Origin: Atherinomorus stipes | Lineage: Eukaryota > Chordata > Actinopteri > Atheriniformes > Atherinidae | Length of the DNA stretch: 64,000 nucleotides | Assembly: GCA_023101725.1 (NCBI GenBank) | Contig: JALJCO010001098.1 | Location: 496,001-560,000 of the forward strand | Reading direction: 5' to 3' | In this document: in pieces, positions 47,797-59,069 of the stretch | Numbering within the stretch: position 1 is the first letter of the stretch | Layout of the letters: each line of letters begins with the position of its first letter | Made by a program: the position numbers and the translations under genes | The notes under the pieces: generated by a model | Told to the model about the DNA's origin: nothing | What the model saw: the letters and a program-made list of their open reading frames with translations, nothing else | Databases searched by the model: none

Positions 47797-48191
47797 CACT
47801 CGTCCTCAAAATTATTCATACCCTCCAAGGGTAGGGAAAAAATGAGCAGTCAGTCAAATAAGTTGAAATCCCCCCCAAAAAAAAATTACATAAAAATTTT
47901 AGGAAAATCATGACATTGATTTTAAATTGTGGTTCGAAAGAATTATTAAAAACAAACACACAAAAAGTAAAACTGTCCACTGTTCATGGGAAAGGTGCTC
48001 TTATTTGTCAGAGTTTTTTTTTTTTTATTATTATTTCCAATCACAATTCTAAATCAATATTTTATTTCACTAAATTATAATTTTTTAAATTTTATTGATT
48101 AATTTCATTAGTTTTTTGTTATTTGAATTACTATTGTGGCTTTATCCTTTTATCCTTTAATTGGAGGGTATGAATCATTTTAGGACGACTG
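47797..48191. mobile_element. Tc1/mariner-type MITE with TA duplication
   Basis: TA at 47795-47796 and 48192-48193 flanks inverted ends CACTCGTCCTCAAAATTATT and ATCATTTTAGGACGACTG, pairing over about 28 bp (next pair CATACCCTCC and GGAGGGTATG). The AT-rich 395-bp interior has no frame. The TA target and CAGT-like ends are typical of Tc1/mariner. Confidence 0.9.
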
Positions 48192-48193
48192 TA

Positions 48194-48733
48194 TTTGTCA
48201 AAGCTTAATTTGGTCAAGTCAGTTATTTTCTTTAAGTGTTTTTGAAATTTAAACATGTTTTTGTCAAAATTCAATCAAAAAGAAGGTCAAATCACAAAAA
48301 TGCAAAGAAAATATTAACATTTAGGATAGACGGTTGCAATTTGTTGTGCTCATTTATGGACAAGTTTGCACAGAAAAAGTATAAAAGAAGATTCAAAGTC
48401 TTGTGGATGGAGATAAAAGACAGCTAAGCAGTTGGAGAAGGAGCAGAAAATGTATAAAAATTGAAAAAAATAGGCAAAAATTCCACTTATTTAATAGCTC
48501 CACTATACTAAACATATGTCCTTTAATAATGTACATGGTGTCTTAATTGACTTTTAAGATGACACTGAAATCATTATTAACAGTTTTATGGGTGTACTAT
48601 TGACATTTTACTTTGTAGCCTTCTATTTTTTAATTATTTTTTTTTACAACAGCTTTGAATGTTGTCTAGTATTGACTTAACTTTCCATTTTTCCACTCTT
48701 ACCAAGATTTTTTTACCTCCCTCACCTGACTCT
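48194..48733. other. Unassigned AT-rich stretch
   Basis: No structure found. The 63-codon frame 48236-48427 is Lys/Phe-rich because of composition. Confidence 0.3.
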
Positions 48734-49312
48734 GACCCCGGCTTTACACCTGGTCTGCGAGCGCAGCAGCGTGCCATGCGCACTGGACCGCACCCATGTA
48801 GTCAATGGTTTGAAATATATCGAGCACGCTGCGTCACGTGAGCGGTCCATCGTCGCTCCGGCATGGCGCACTGCTGCGATTGAGATACGCGCCAGCTCTA
48901 TTTTTGATGGAGCACGCACCGACATCGCATCAATTTCAGTAGTTCAGATCGGACCAGACAGGAAATCAGACACAGCTTCAGTGTGAAACATCCGGTCACT
49001 TCCTAAAAAAAAGCCACTGTGCAGAGTTTAAACTGCTGAACTATCTGAACATGACATCATCTCCGTGTCCACAAGGTTACAGTGAAAAAAGAAACCATGA
49101 CGCACAAACATGAGGACAAAATTAACCATTCGGATGAGAATTACAGGCGATTTTGCAATCCTCCCGTGATTCCATGATGTCACGAATCTAACAACGGCTG
49201 GTGCGCTCGCGGGCACACAGTGGATGGTGTAAATGCTCGCACCGTGCAGGTCGCAGCAAAGCCGTTGGGCTTCGCAGCGCTGCACTCACGGACCAGGTGC
49301 AAAGCCGGGGTT
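48734..49312. mobile_element. GC-rich DNA element with CCCCGGCTTT ends
   Basis: Left end ACCCCGGCTTTACACCTGGT pairs with right end ACCAGGTGCAAAGCCGGGGT over about 30 bp with a few mismatches (next GCGAGCGCAGCAGCG with CGCAGCGCTGCACTC). The interior is CpG-rich, in contrast to its AT-rich surroundings. Candidate 8-bp flanks match at only 5 of 8, so the superfamily is open. No transposase. Confidence 0.65.
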
Positions 49313-50207
49313 ACTCCACAAGGCTGGTCAGGTCTCGTTCTCATCTACACGCACATGCACATCCAAAACTGCTAAATTTGTCACAGAAAATGTGGATTTC
49401 TGACCAGGGAAGTAAAAGTTGTGGCACAAAGCTATGCTGATGCGTATCTTTGCCCATTTTTCAGTGGTTATACGGAAATTTGGGACCTTTTGTACGGCGT
49501 ATACCTGCGTATCACGACTACACCACGGCTCCTTCGTGGTTGTGACTGCAGGATCGTTGTTGGAGTGGTGCAGTTTCTCCTCCCTGCTGCCGTCTGCTTT
49601 GCTGGGAGTCAAAATCACAGAAAGCAGCTCTGAAAGGTTGAGTGTTATTTCTCAGCATGCAGTTTAGCCAGGAAGGAAGAAGTCTGCAGGGGCAGCAGCC
49701 CCACCGCTGGGAGGGAGACACAGGTGGGCCCTGAAGCGCCAGTCGCTCCATGGCTTCGGTCTAATGGGAAGCTCATCTGGTGCTCATTTAAGATTAATAA
49801 AGTGACTCACCTCCTCACCCTGGGGTTTTATTTGCAACTAAATCTGCCGTTGTGATATTTTCTTCCTGTTATTTCCCCCCATTTACAAGCAAAGCCTTCA
49901 TATCAACGTACGCTCAAAGCTCTGCATACTGAGAGAGCATTCATTTCCATGTCATTTCATGCTAAATAGTGTTGGGGTTAAAGTACAGGCATGAAAAAAA
50001 GGCTGTAGTGATGAAGTGCGGCGTGACTTGGCCTGTGATTAACTCCCCGCTTCAGAAGTACGTTAGTACATAAGAACTGCCGTTTTTTTTTTCCTTTGTT
50101 GGCATTGCAGGTCCAGGTATGTAATTATTGTACACTCACTTTCATACACAGAGTTGAACAGAAAAAAAAATCTTCTGATATAAAAGATCATACACACAGC
50201 TTTCCTT
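49313..50207. other. Unassigned sequence
   Basis: Four overlapping frames on both strands between 49328 and 49751 lack domains. No repeats found. Confidence 0.3.
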
Positions 50208-50948
50208 TTAAAGGGATACAACACCCACAGAATGGTGTGCCTTAATTTTCCACTCACCCTCATGCTGAGCAAGACTGGAGCACTTTTTTAATATCTTGAA
50301 TGCAGTCAGAGATTTGGGTGGTTTTCGTTTTCCCCCAACTTTCATATAATGGGATTCACCAGTGCCTGAAACAAAAAGGTCCAAAAACAGTCCACAAAAA
50401 CTTGTCAAAATTCCTCCATACTGCTCGTCCAATGTAATCCAAGTGTCCTGAGTGGGTAGCGTCAAGAATTTACAGGAAACCACATCATTTAGTATATTTT
50501 TATAGCGTAAACAGTAGAACATCGCACTTCCCCGATGCACATCCATGCGAGTTCAAGACACGACGGAAGACGGAAGAAAGAAAGGATGACAGAAATCTCA
50601 TCTGGTTTGGTCTGTCGTGGCTTCCGTAGTGTCAGGGAAGTGCGATGTTCTACTGTTTAGGCTATAAAATCTACTAAATGATGTGTTTCCAGTCATTTAT
50701 GGACGCTACTCACTCAGGACACTTGGATTACATTGGACGAGCAGTATGGAGAAATATTGACAAGTTTCTGTGGACTTTTATGGACCTTTTTGTTTCAAGC
50801 ACCGGTTACCAGCATTATAGGAATGTTGAACTCCCCCCCCGGATCTCCGGCTGCATTTGAGATATTAACAAAGTGTTCCAGAGTCTTGCTCAGCATGAGG
50901 GTGAGTAGAAAATGAAGGACCATCATTCTGTGGGTGTACTATTCCTTT
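50208..50948. mobile_element. TTAA-flanked long hairpin element
   Basis: Same family as 18841-19682. Left arm about 50208-50550, right arm about 50610-50948; pairing continues almost to the centre (GTAGAACATCGCACTTCCC with GGGAAGTGCGATGTTCTAC). Left end TTAAAGGGATACAACACCC, right end GTGTACTATTCCTTT. The right TTAA has decayed to TTCA. No coding. Arms of about 330 bp make it the strongest hairpin in the window. Confidence 0.9.
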
Positions 50949-52312
50949 CAGGCCTTTTAGTCCTACAAATACTGTAACTTTAAAAAGCAAAAAGCACCTC
51001 TGATCTGGCGTCCAGCCGAACAGGGGAAGGAACATCCTTGGTGTAAGACAGGAAGGCTTATAGAATTTGATTCAATCATAAACAGATCAAGTCACATCTG
51101 CCAACTTCACAACAAGAGCAAAACACACCAATTAGCTTCTCCTGCTTGGCTCTGCTGCGCTAACTTTAGAAGCCCAACCAAGCAGGTATTCAGAGCTGGT
51201 TTCTTCATTCTACTGCAGAAGACATAAAGGCTGTTTTAGACCAACTTCGTTCACAAAGAATAATGTTCACCTTCAGGCTGGTTTGGTGAGCTGTTCAGCT
51301 TTAATCCCGCTTTCCCGTCTCCAGCTGATCTGTGATTAAAGTCTGACAGTGAAACAACCCAAACTCATCTTTGTTTTACATCCTGTTTTAACTATTCAGC
51401 AGCACCGCATTTAAATATAGAACAAACAGACGGTCCTTTCATTTTCATGTGCCGACCTGGATTCTTACAGCACTGGAATTAACTCAAAAGACTTGATGGA
51501 AGATTTAATAACTTTGATGTGTTTCAGGAGCGCTGAGTCTGAAGAACCGGGATAAAAACAGAATCAGCAGCTACGGCGTGAACGTGAAGCCGTGCAGACG
51601 AGCTTATTGTCTGAGCTGAGGGGTTGGAGGCTGGAACGTATCATACTGAGGAACGTCCACATCAGGACCAAACGGGAAGGTTTGTGACGCTGGAACACAT
51701 TTTATCACAGATTCTGTTTCCTGGACAGAAAAGCTTCTCAACAGATGGGATGGACGACAACGGCACGCTGGTCTTTTACATCAAGCTGCACGAAAATACC
51801 AGAAATTCTAAAACCATAAATGACAGTTTAAAAAGTGAGCATGTCTGATCTACAAGGAAGAACCAACCAAGGAAGGATCTCTAAAGAACTGTTGGCTGAA
51901 ATTTACCAGAATATTACCAAAAACTTTAAGACCCACTACAAAGCTTTTAGCAGTTTCCCCCATCGTCCGCTAAACCAGCATCCATCTCCATCCTACCTGA
52001 ACTGTGATCTGCCTCCAGCCAGTAAATGACAGTCTTGTCTTGATCCATGTCTTATCTCCCATTCTGTCCCTTCCTCTCTTTCTTTTTGTCTCTTCCTCTG
52101 ATAGTGTTTTCAGGACACCGCTGGGCAGTGACAACTCCAGAAATGTCCAATGAATGTTGGTGTGCCATCAAAACAAGTCAGAAACGCGACTTTAAAAGGT
52201 TGATAAGTTACGTTGTGGGTCTTTAAATAACTCAGGAATTCAAATTACTTAAATAAAGGTTAAATAAATAAAAAATTAAATGTTCTTTTTTTTTTTTTTC
52301 ATTCTGTAAATT
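50949..52312. other. Unassigned sequence
   Basis: No gene seen. A pyrimidine tract followed by AG near 52065-52105 resembles a 3' splice site, but no exon could be supported next to it. Confidence 0.3.
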
Positions 52313-52320
52313 ATTTTTAA

Positions 52321-52780
52321 GGATAGACCAATACATTGACCAATATTTTAGGCCAACATTTGTATTTTTTGCTGGTATTGCCCATTACATCAGGTGCGTT
52401 GGGCGATATCCTCGCCTGACATAATTTACAGACAAGCATCCATACAGGCAGCAGTTTTATACACACACACATATATTTAACATATACATATTTATATATG
52501 TACATACAAACACAGATATTTACTTACAAGTTTGATGTTTCTTTTTGATACTGGTACAAGTGCACTGTTTTTCTTATATGTTTATTTGACGTGATTTGTT
52601 TCATATTTTTTATGTTAGAAGATTTTTCAAAGTTAGTTTTCATTGTGTCCTTCATTACATTAATTTTGGTATCAAATGCAGTCTTGGCCCCAAATATCGG
52701 CAGGTTGTATCGGTCATCAGCTGAGGATGATGAGAAAATACCGGTATCGGCCCTAAAAAAAAATCTGTATCAGTCGATCC
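52321..52780 (+). mobile_element. hAT-like MITE, family A, complete copy
   Basis: Ends GGATAGACCAATACATTG and CTGTATCAGTCGATCC are inverted. Flanks ATTTTTAA (52313-52320) and GTTTTTAT (52781-52788) match at 6 of 8. Near the right end are ATACCGGTATCGGCCC and CAAATATCGGCAGGTTGTAT, as in 15800-16102 reversed. No transposase. Confidence 0.7.
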
Positions 52781-52788
52781 GTTTTTAT

Positions 52789-54485
52789 TTTACAAGTTCG
52801 ATTCATTTATTGATGTATTGATATAAATGGATAATTTTTTTTTCCCTCCATTTCTGAGATTAAACTGTGTCTTTACATTCCACAGCGCAGCACAGCTGGA
52901 GCTTTGCCTGTTTTGAGGTTCTACCCACGACGGAAACGTTGTAGGTAGAACCATACAACTCACACATCTGATAATGTTTTGCACAACCTCGGCTGAGTTT
53001 TTTTGCACGAGGTGCTTGAAGATTCTCAGCTGTAATTTTTCTTTTGTGTCATTGTTAAACACACTTTCTCATCGGCTGTGATTGGGGGGAACCCCCAAAC
53101 TCTGTTTCATTTGTGGTTTTTCCTCGTTGCCGTGATCCATTTTAGTCTACCTGTAAAATATTCAGATTGCTCCGATTTCACTGCTTTCAGGTGACAGTCT
53201 ACCAAATGTTTGGGTTTTCTCAGCTGGCACAGCTCAACATGGGTGCTGGTTGATTAAAATATGCATGAATGATGGAGTTCAACACGGTGCTTGCGTATTA
53301 TAACAACGGCTCCTGCAGCATAAGTTGGGTTTAACTAAACTTAAAACCCATGACAGAGATTATACTCGAGATTACTGAGACAAAACGGTGGAAATAAAAC
53401 AGAAAATACTTTAAAAAGTCAGAAACGTTTACCTGTAAGTAGTCTGAGAAGTACTTACATGCTATTGCACTTTTTTTTAGTTTAAAATTCCTCCTGGAAA
53501 CCTTTGCATCATAGCTTAGAAAGCTGGGGCAAGATGAGGAGGAGATCTGCAAATGTGCTCAGAGGAAAAGTAACAAGAATTCACACAGAGGTGAGAAGAA
53601 ATGATGGTGTCAGATCATTTATTAACAGCCTCCTCCGAAGGTGCGGCGTAATTATCACTTCTTTGTTTTAAACTCAGCATCTTTATTTGACACTTTGAGA
53701 TAATAAATGAAAGAAAGTAGAGTTGTAAAGTGTTATCAAGTGTTTGAGTCTCTTTTGTCTTTTCAGTCTTCTCCATAATCATTTTTAATACAAAGAAAGA
53801 GCTGAAAATGATGCAAGAGCAGGGTCTCAACTTCTCTTATCTCTGCTTTGTTCTGTAAACAATGCAAATGAAAACATATAGTCACAAAGAACACACAAAC
53901 AGTTGTTTGACAGTATGAAGCAAAAGCTCGGCGATGGCAGCAGTGAGTTTGTAACTAAGCTGTTGCTGCTTTGCTCATAAATCATCATCCAGCGATGTAA
54001 TTAGTACACGCTGCGTTGGCCCTGATTGATAGCAGGCAGGACGGCAATCGCTCAGCTGCAGCTCACACAATGCATGCAGATTCATATCCAGATAGAGGAG
54101 AAGACGCCGCCCTTCTCTGCTCCCTTATTTCACATTGAGAGACGTTTTATCAATAAGCGAGTGTGTGTGCGTGTGCGTTTCATCCTTGCTAGACCTGAGG
54201 TGTTGTCTCCTAATTGAAAACAAAGAAGAAAAAAAGCCGAAGTGAACAAGCAGCTTCTAAAACAGACAAGCCTCATTAAAACAAATGAGACGTTTTCCTC
54301 ATGCAACATGTTTGTGATTTGCATGACAACAGCCAGGCGAGAGGAGACACACTCGTTATCCACACATGTTCACGCACACACGCGTGCTGGTATTGATCCG
54401 AGCCGGGGTTGCGCTACAGAAGGATGAGGTCAGAATGGATGCATCATCTTAATGCACTCCTGTCCATTAATAGTGCATATGTCTG
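52789..54485. other. Unassigned sequence
   Basis: Includes a candidate regulatory block at 53930-54070. The inverted words GGTTCTACC and GGTAGAACC near 52916-52952 form only a small stem. No gene seen. Confidence 0.35.
53930..54070. promoter_or_regulatory. Candidate conserved non-coding element
   Basis: Unique sequence with GATGTAATTAGTAC and CTGATTGATAGC words, no frame and no repeat similarity. Motif impression only. Confidence 0.2.
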
Positions 54486-54510
54486 ACACACACACACACA
54501 CACACACACA
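54486..54510. repeat. (AC)12 microsatellite
   Basis: Uninterrupted AC dinucleotide run. Confidence 0.95.
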
Positions 54511-54978
54511 TGCAGGAGTGTGTTGGCATGCAATAAAGCACACAGAGAAGATAGCATGCGGATTTAAGGAGATACACATTATATCTGTGAATTTGTTGCA
54601 TATTAATTGAAGATTTTCTCCATTTAAAACAATAATTTAAAAAGAAGACGAGGAGAAGTTAAAATTGGGCCGATACTAAAAAAAAACTAATTACAAATAT
54701 GAAGATAAAATCTGCCATTCCAGCTCTGCGCTTTAATTTCTTACCTTGAGCAACTCTGGCATAAAAATAGACAAGTTGACTTTTCTGTATCACTGCATCA
54801 TAATGACAGCGAAGGCTGAAGGGAACGAAAAGTTGTTTAATTCTACCTGCTGAGACAGCAAGATCCTTCCGATTTTTACCAGAGCCATCTTCACGTGCTC
54901 CCAGACATCCATCTGCAGCCGAGCCCAAACAGTTCAGACCAATCAGAGTGCTTCACCGGCAGCAGTGAGAAACTTTCA
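54511..54978. other. Unassigned sequence
   Basis: Nothing recognised between the AC run and the family-Y element. Confidence 0.3.
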
Positions 54979-54986
54979 CTGTTCAG

Positions 54987-55298
54987 GAGAGATGCACCGA
55001 TCCAGTTTTTCTGATCCAAGCCGATACCTGGGCCGATACCCGATACCAATCTGATACTTCTGTTGAATAAATGAACCGTATACCTTGTCATGTAAAGTGA
55101 AGGTATCAAGCTTGACATAGATACAAATATACTTAATATTAATTAACAAATAAAGAGTACATTTATTATGATGTTAATGAAAACAGAAATGACTGGATCA
55201 GAGTGCTGGATCGGCCTCATTAATCGGATATCTGATCCAGGTTATGTGTCAATATCGGAGCCGATATCCGATCTGGGTATCGGCTCGGTGCATCTCTA
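54987..55298 (-). mobile_element. hAT-like MITE, family Y, complete short copy
   Basis: Ends GAGAGATGCACCGATCC and GGTGCATCTCTA are inverted. Flanks CTGTTCAG (54979-54986) and CCGTTCAG (55299-55306) agree at 7 of 8. At 312 bp it is the uninterrupted relative of 26632-27696 and gives the empty site for the nested element there. Confidence 0.85.
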
Positions 55299-55306
55299 CC
55301 GTTCAG

Positions 55307-55950
55307 TGTTTGGCTCCAACTCGAGGCTTCGCCGATTTGTTGGCGAATTGTACAAATTCATTTGTACAAGAGACTCGATCAGTTTTTAATAACGTGTGAA
55401 CCAGGAACTAAATTCCCAAGTTATTTTAGCTACATTTATTTTCAGTTGTGATTTGGTTAAGTTTAGGCAAGAAATAAAAGTCATGTCAACTCAAGTCAGC
55501 TGTGCCTTGGTTAGGTTTTGGCAAAAATAAATAAATAAATGTACAATCATAATAGATTATCAGAAAAATTTAATTACAGATTTGTGTAACGTGATTATCA
55601 GGTTATGAAAAAAATGCATATATTCGCCAGTTTTTACCCACTAAGATAAAAACACATTTATCTTCTCCTCTGAATGACATCACCATGGCAACCAGGTAAG
55701 CCTGGTCGGACAGACAGCTGTAAAATGAGTGACATTTTCTAAGAATCTGCACTGAACCAGAACACAGTTTTACATTATATTATATTACATCACATTACTC
55801 ACCTTTACTGTGTAATAAAGTATTTACAAGTCCTGCAAATTTGATGTTTTCCCGTCATACCAGGCTGGAGCTGCTGGATTGATTTTTTTCCACTCTCATG
55901 TTTGTACGGAAAATGTAACTGTTGCCAAATAAATAGATGAATAAACTTTT
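55307..55950. other. Unassigned sequence
   Basis: AT-rich stretch with no recognised feature. Confidence 0.3.
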
Positions 55951-55958
55951 CCTTTACT

Positions 55959-56454
55959 AGGAATGCACGATATTGGAAATTTGGCCGATATCTGATATGC
56001 CGATATTTTAAAACTCATGTGGCTGATGACCGATATTGATACCGATATTAAAGCTGAAAAATAAATAATGTAATATTCATTCCTTGTGCAAAATTTGAAA
56101 AATACCTCAACTTGTGTTTTGTTTAAAAATTCTAACTTAATGACAGTTGTTCAAACAAAATTAATAGGACATGTGCGCGATATCCGTTATACCCAAAAAC
56201 GGGGGATATTTGGTTATTTATACAAATGACTGTGTATAAACACTGTTCACACAGAACATCCTAAAATAAACTGTCTTTAAAAGTTTTAAAGTGTGTAAAA
56301 AATAAGTTTTTGAGGAAGAAGAAGATTTTGTTTTACAGACTTTAGACAGCGGTCTGATGGATTAAATATCGGCGAGGTGGCTGATGTCCGATACTCAGTT
56401 TTAAAGCCGATATAGGCAGATACTGATAGGGAGCAGATTATATTGTGCATCCCT
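55959..56454 (+). mobile_element. hAT-like MITE, family C, complete copy
   Basis: Left end AGGAATGCACGATATTGG and right end ATATTGTGCATCCCT are inverted. Flanks CCTTTACT (55951-55958) and TCTTTACA (56455-56462) match at 6 of 8. The interior has CCGATATCTGATATGCCGAT, as in the fragment at 8503. Confidence 0.75.
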
Positions 56455-56462
56455 TCTTTACA

Positions 56463-57819
56463 CATTTTTTTCATGAATTTCTAAAGCCAAGAAGTTAAAA
56501 AGAATAATGAACTAAAACTGGAATTTGTCATACTCTCTGTACTGCAGGACCCCCAAGCAGTAATTTAAATACGATGAAAAGTTATTGACAAACACCTGCA
56601 TGCTGTCACATTATGAGGCGTGGAGCAGAAGCCTCGCGGATGCCGGGAGGCCTGAAGGGAAATCAAATGCAAAGCGGCAAAGATCATAAAACCCAAAATG
56701 AGGAGCAGGAAGCCTACAGGTGTGTTCCTGGGTCCCGGCTCCCCAGCTGGGTGCCGGGGAGACATCGGGGGTGCGTGAGCTGGAGGGGAATGGGAGCTTG
56801 TCAGCGTGATCGATTATACGTCGACCCGTATGACAGATTGCTGTGAGAAACGGCAGCAGGAGATTCGCTGGGGAGCGGCATCTCATCTCAGATTCAACAA
56901 TAATATTTACATAGCGAGCCTGAAACGGGGGCATCAGCGGGGCCCGACAGGATGCCAAATCCACCAATGAAGTGAGTGAGCAGGAAGACGAAGGGAATAA
57001 AGCATAAAAGCAGACTGTCGATCTGTTCTCTTCTCTGTGATTATCTGGATGTGAATTTCTGATCGAGTGTCTGATTTTCTGTTTGGTTACTTGTTTGCTT
57101 CTCGGGTGCTTTCATACTGACGCTCCCATTTGTTTCAGAGTGTATGAGGCAAAAACTGACACTTGTCGTCTGCTTGTCATCATCTTTGGAGCTGAACACT
57201 GAGAAAAAGAAAGATTTCCCAGCATCCTCATACATCTGAAGCTGCAGCTTGTTGACTGTGAACAAAGTGAAGGTAATGAAAGGGCAGACTCTCAAAGCAG
57301 AAGACAGCAGACGAAGGACAAGAGATGAAACCAGACATGAGCTGAAATGAACAGGAACTCAATCAAGCTTCCAGAGAAAGGCTGAGAGATCGGAGGAGAC
57401 GGAGGGAGGCAGATAAAGAGCAGGAGCAGAGGGAAAGGGAGGGAAGTTGCCTCCTGATGATCACCTCTCATGAAGCACATCACGTTTTTCTCCATAAACG
57501 AGTCAGATTCCCTTCCCGACTCCCACACACGAGCAATATTAAAAAATAAATGAACTATCTGCAGTGCAGGCAACACCAATACTGTACGTACCGCTGCTGT
57601 TCCAACACAAACAGACTTCCTCTGAACTCATTTAAGACTTTATGGGAGGCAGAAATATGGACGACGGATATCTAGCCGTCCCAAACTTTCCTTCTCTTTC
57701 TTTGGAATCAGATTAAAAAATCTTGTCCTTTGTTTAAACAGTATAGAGAGTTTATAGATCACATCAGGATCTGATTTTATTTTTAAATTGAAATGAATAT
57801 AAATAATTATAATGTTCAA
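56463..57819. other. Unassigned sequence with a GC-rich patch
   Basis: 56600-56960 is noticeably GC-rich (CCGGGAGGCC, GGGTCCCGGCTCCCC) compared with its surroundings, and has opposed frames on both strands (56611-56967, 56613-56846) without domains. No repeat similarity seen. Confidence 0.35.
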
Positions 57820-57827
57820 GCTGATGC

Positions 57828-58418
57828 ATAAGGATGTTCTATTTTTTTTTTTAAACAGATATCTGATATACCGATATTGTCCAACTCTTAATTTCCAGTA
57901 TCAACCGATACTGATATATGCAGACAAGTGTGAGGTTTCTCTCTCATATTTTGAGAACTACAACTATATTCTGCTCCGAAAGCAAAGTTCCCAAAATATC
58001 CTTAACTCAGTCAGAGGAGTTCATTTTTGGACATCTGGCTGCCAAATATCAGATACTAGCAGGTATTAGCCAACATGTGGCTAATTCTAATGTTTCTGAG
58101 AACTTGGTGACTTAACCAACAACTTAAAACCAGACATAAGCAGATTCAAAGCAAGTCAGTCTGTAGCAGCAGCAGTTGCACCGTAGTCACATGACTCTGA
58201 AAGGAATGCTGGGATATGAAGTTCTTCCACAATAACAGGGACTTTTCTACATGCTAAAACAATGCTAATGGAACAAGATCTAATGAGATTTCGTCACAGA
58301 CCAAGGAGATCTGACAAGATTTTGTTAGTAGAAATATCGGTTCAACAAAAAATTGATACTGATATTTCCCAATATCACATTTTAATGTCAATATCAGCAG
58401 ATAATATCTGAAATCCCT
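57828..58418 (+). mobile_element. hAT-like MITE, family E
   Basis: Right end ATAATATCTGAAATCCCT. Possible flanks are GCTGATGC (57820-57827) and ACTGATGA (58419-58426), 6 of 8. The last 280 bp match 1-310. The interior has ATCTGATATACCGATATTG. The left end is less clear. Its counterpart of the TCTCGCGAGA site at 172-181 is decayed here. Confidence 0.65.
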
Positions 58419-58514
58419 ACTGATGAATAGCAAAGATATGCTGTAATGTTTGTGTGTTCTGTTGTCTGCGGACTTTGTTGGAGTCTGAGTGTGAACAGGT
58501 AAGACACCTTTATC

Positions 58515-58548
58515 ACACGCACACACACACACACACACACACGCCCCC

Positions 58549-58602
<54 letters not shown>
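58515..58602. repeat. CA / C22 / CA compound microsatellite
   Basis: AC runs on each side of an uninterrupted run of 22 C (58544-58565). The 118- and 78-codon minus frames across it are Val/Cys/Gly artefacts. Confidence 0.95.
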
Positions 58603-58603
<1 letters not shown>

Positions 58604-58714
58604 CAACCATAAATCAGGTGAGGTTAACACATTAGCTAAGAGGTGTTTATGACCACGGTTCCAGAGTCAGGACATGTTGGATTTAAGCCAAATGATGAGG
58701 ACAAGCCCATGAAT

Positions 58715-59069
58715 GACTATCGGCCAAAGGGCAACTTCTTCTCGATATGGACTGATATAGTTTACCAATATATGACAGGTGCTGTTGGGTGACCAACCGG
58801 TGGAATGCTGTTTTTTGCTTGTTTTTCTTTTCTTTTCTTTTTTTTAATCCATCGGGTATAGGAACAACATAAAGCCACACCCACCTTGCAAGATTATGAC
58901 GTCTCCAGCAACTACCGGATCTGTAGCAGATGCAGCAGAAGTATTTTTCTAATTTTGCACAAAAAATGAATATTACATCATTTTCAGCATTAATATCGGT
59001 GTCAGCCATGAGAAGCAGAAAATTATCGGTAATCATATTGGTTGGAATTTTTCATATAGTGCATCAGTA
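58715..59069 (+). mobile_element. hAT-like MITE, family B
   Basis: The right 185 bp match 7430-7625 (GACGTCTCCAGCAAC, GAAGTATTTTTCTAATTTTG, then AGTGCATCAGTA at the end). The left boundary is uncertain. Confidence 0.6.

Noticed and set aside
52065..52150. Pyrimidine tract plus AG as a 3' splice site
   Set aside because: No open exon with a donor site or recognisable peptide follows.
58254..58610. 118-codon minus frame starting with Val/Cys repeats
   Set aside because: Produced by the CA/C22/CA tract and then MITE sequence.
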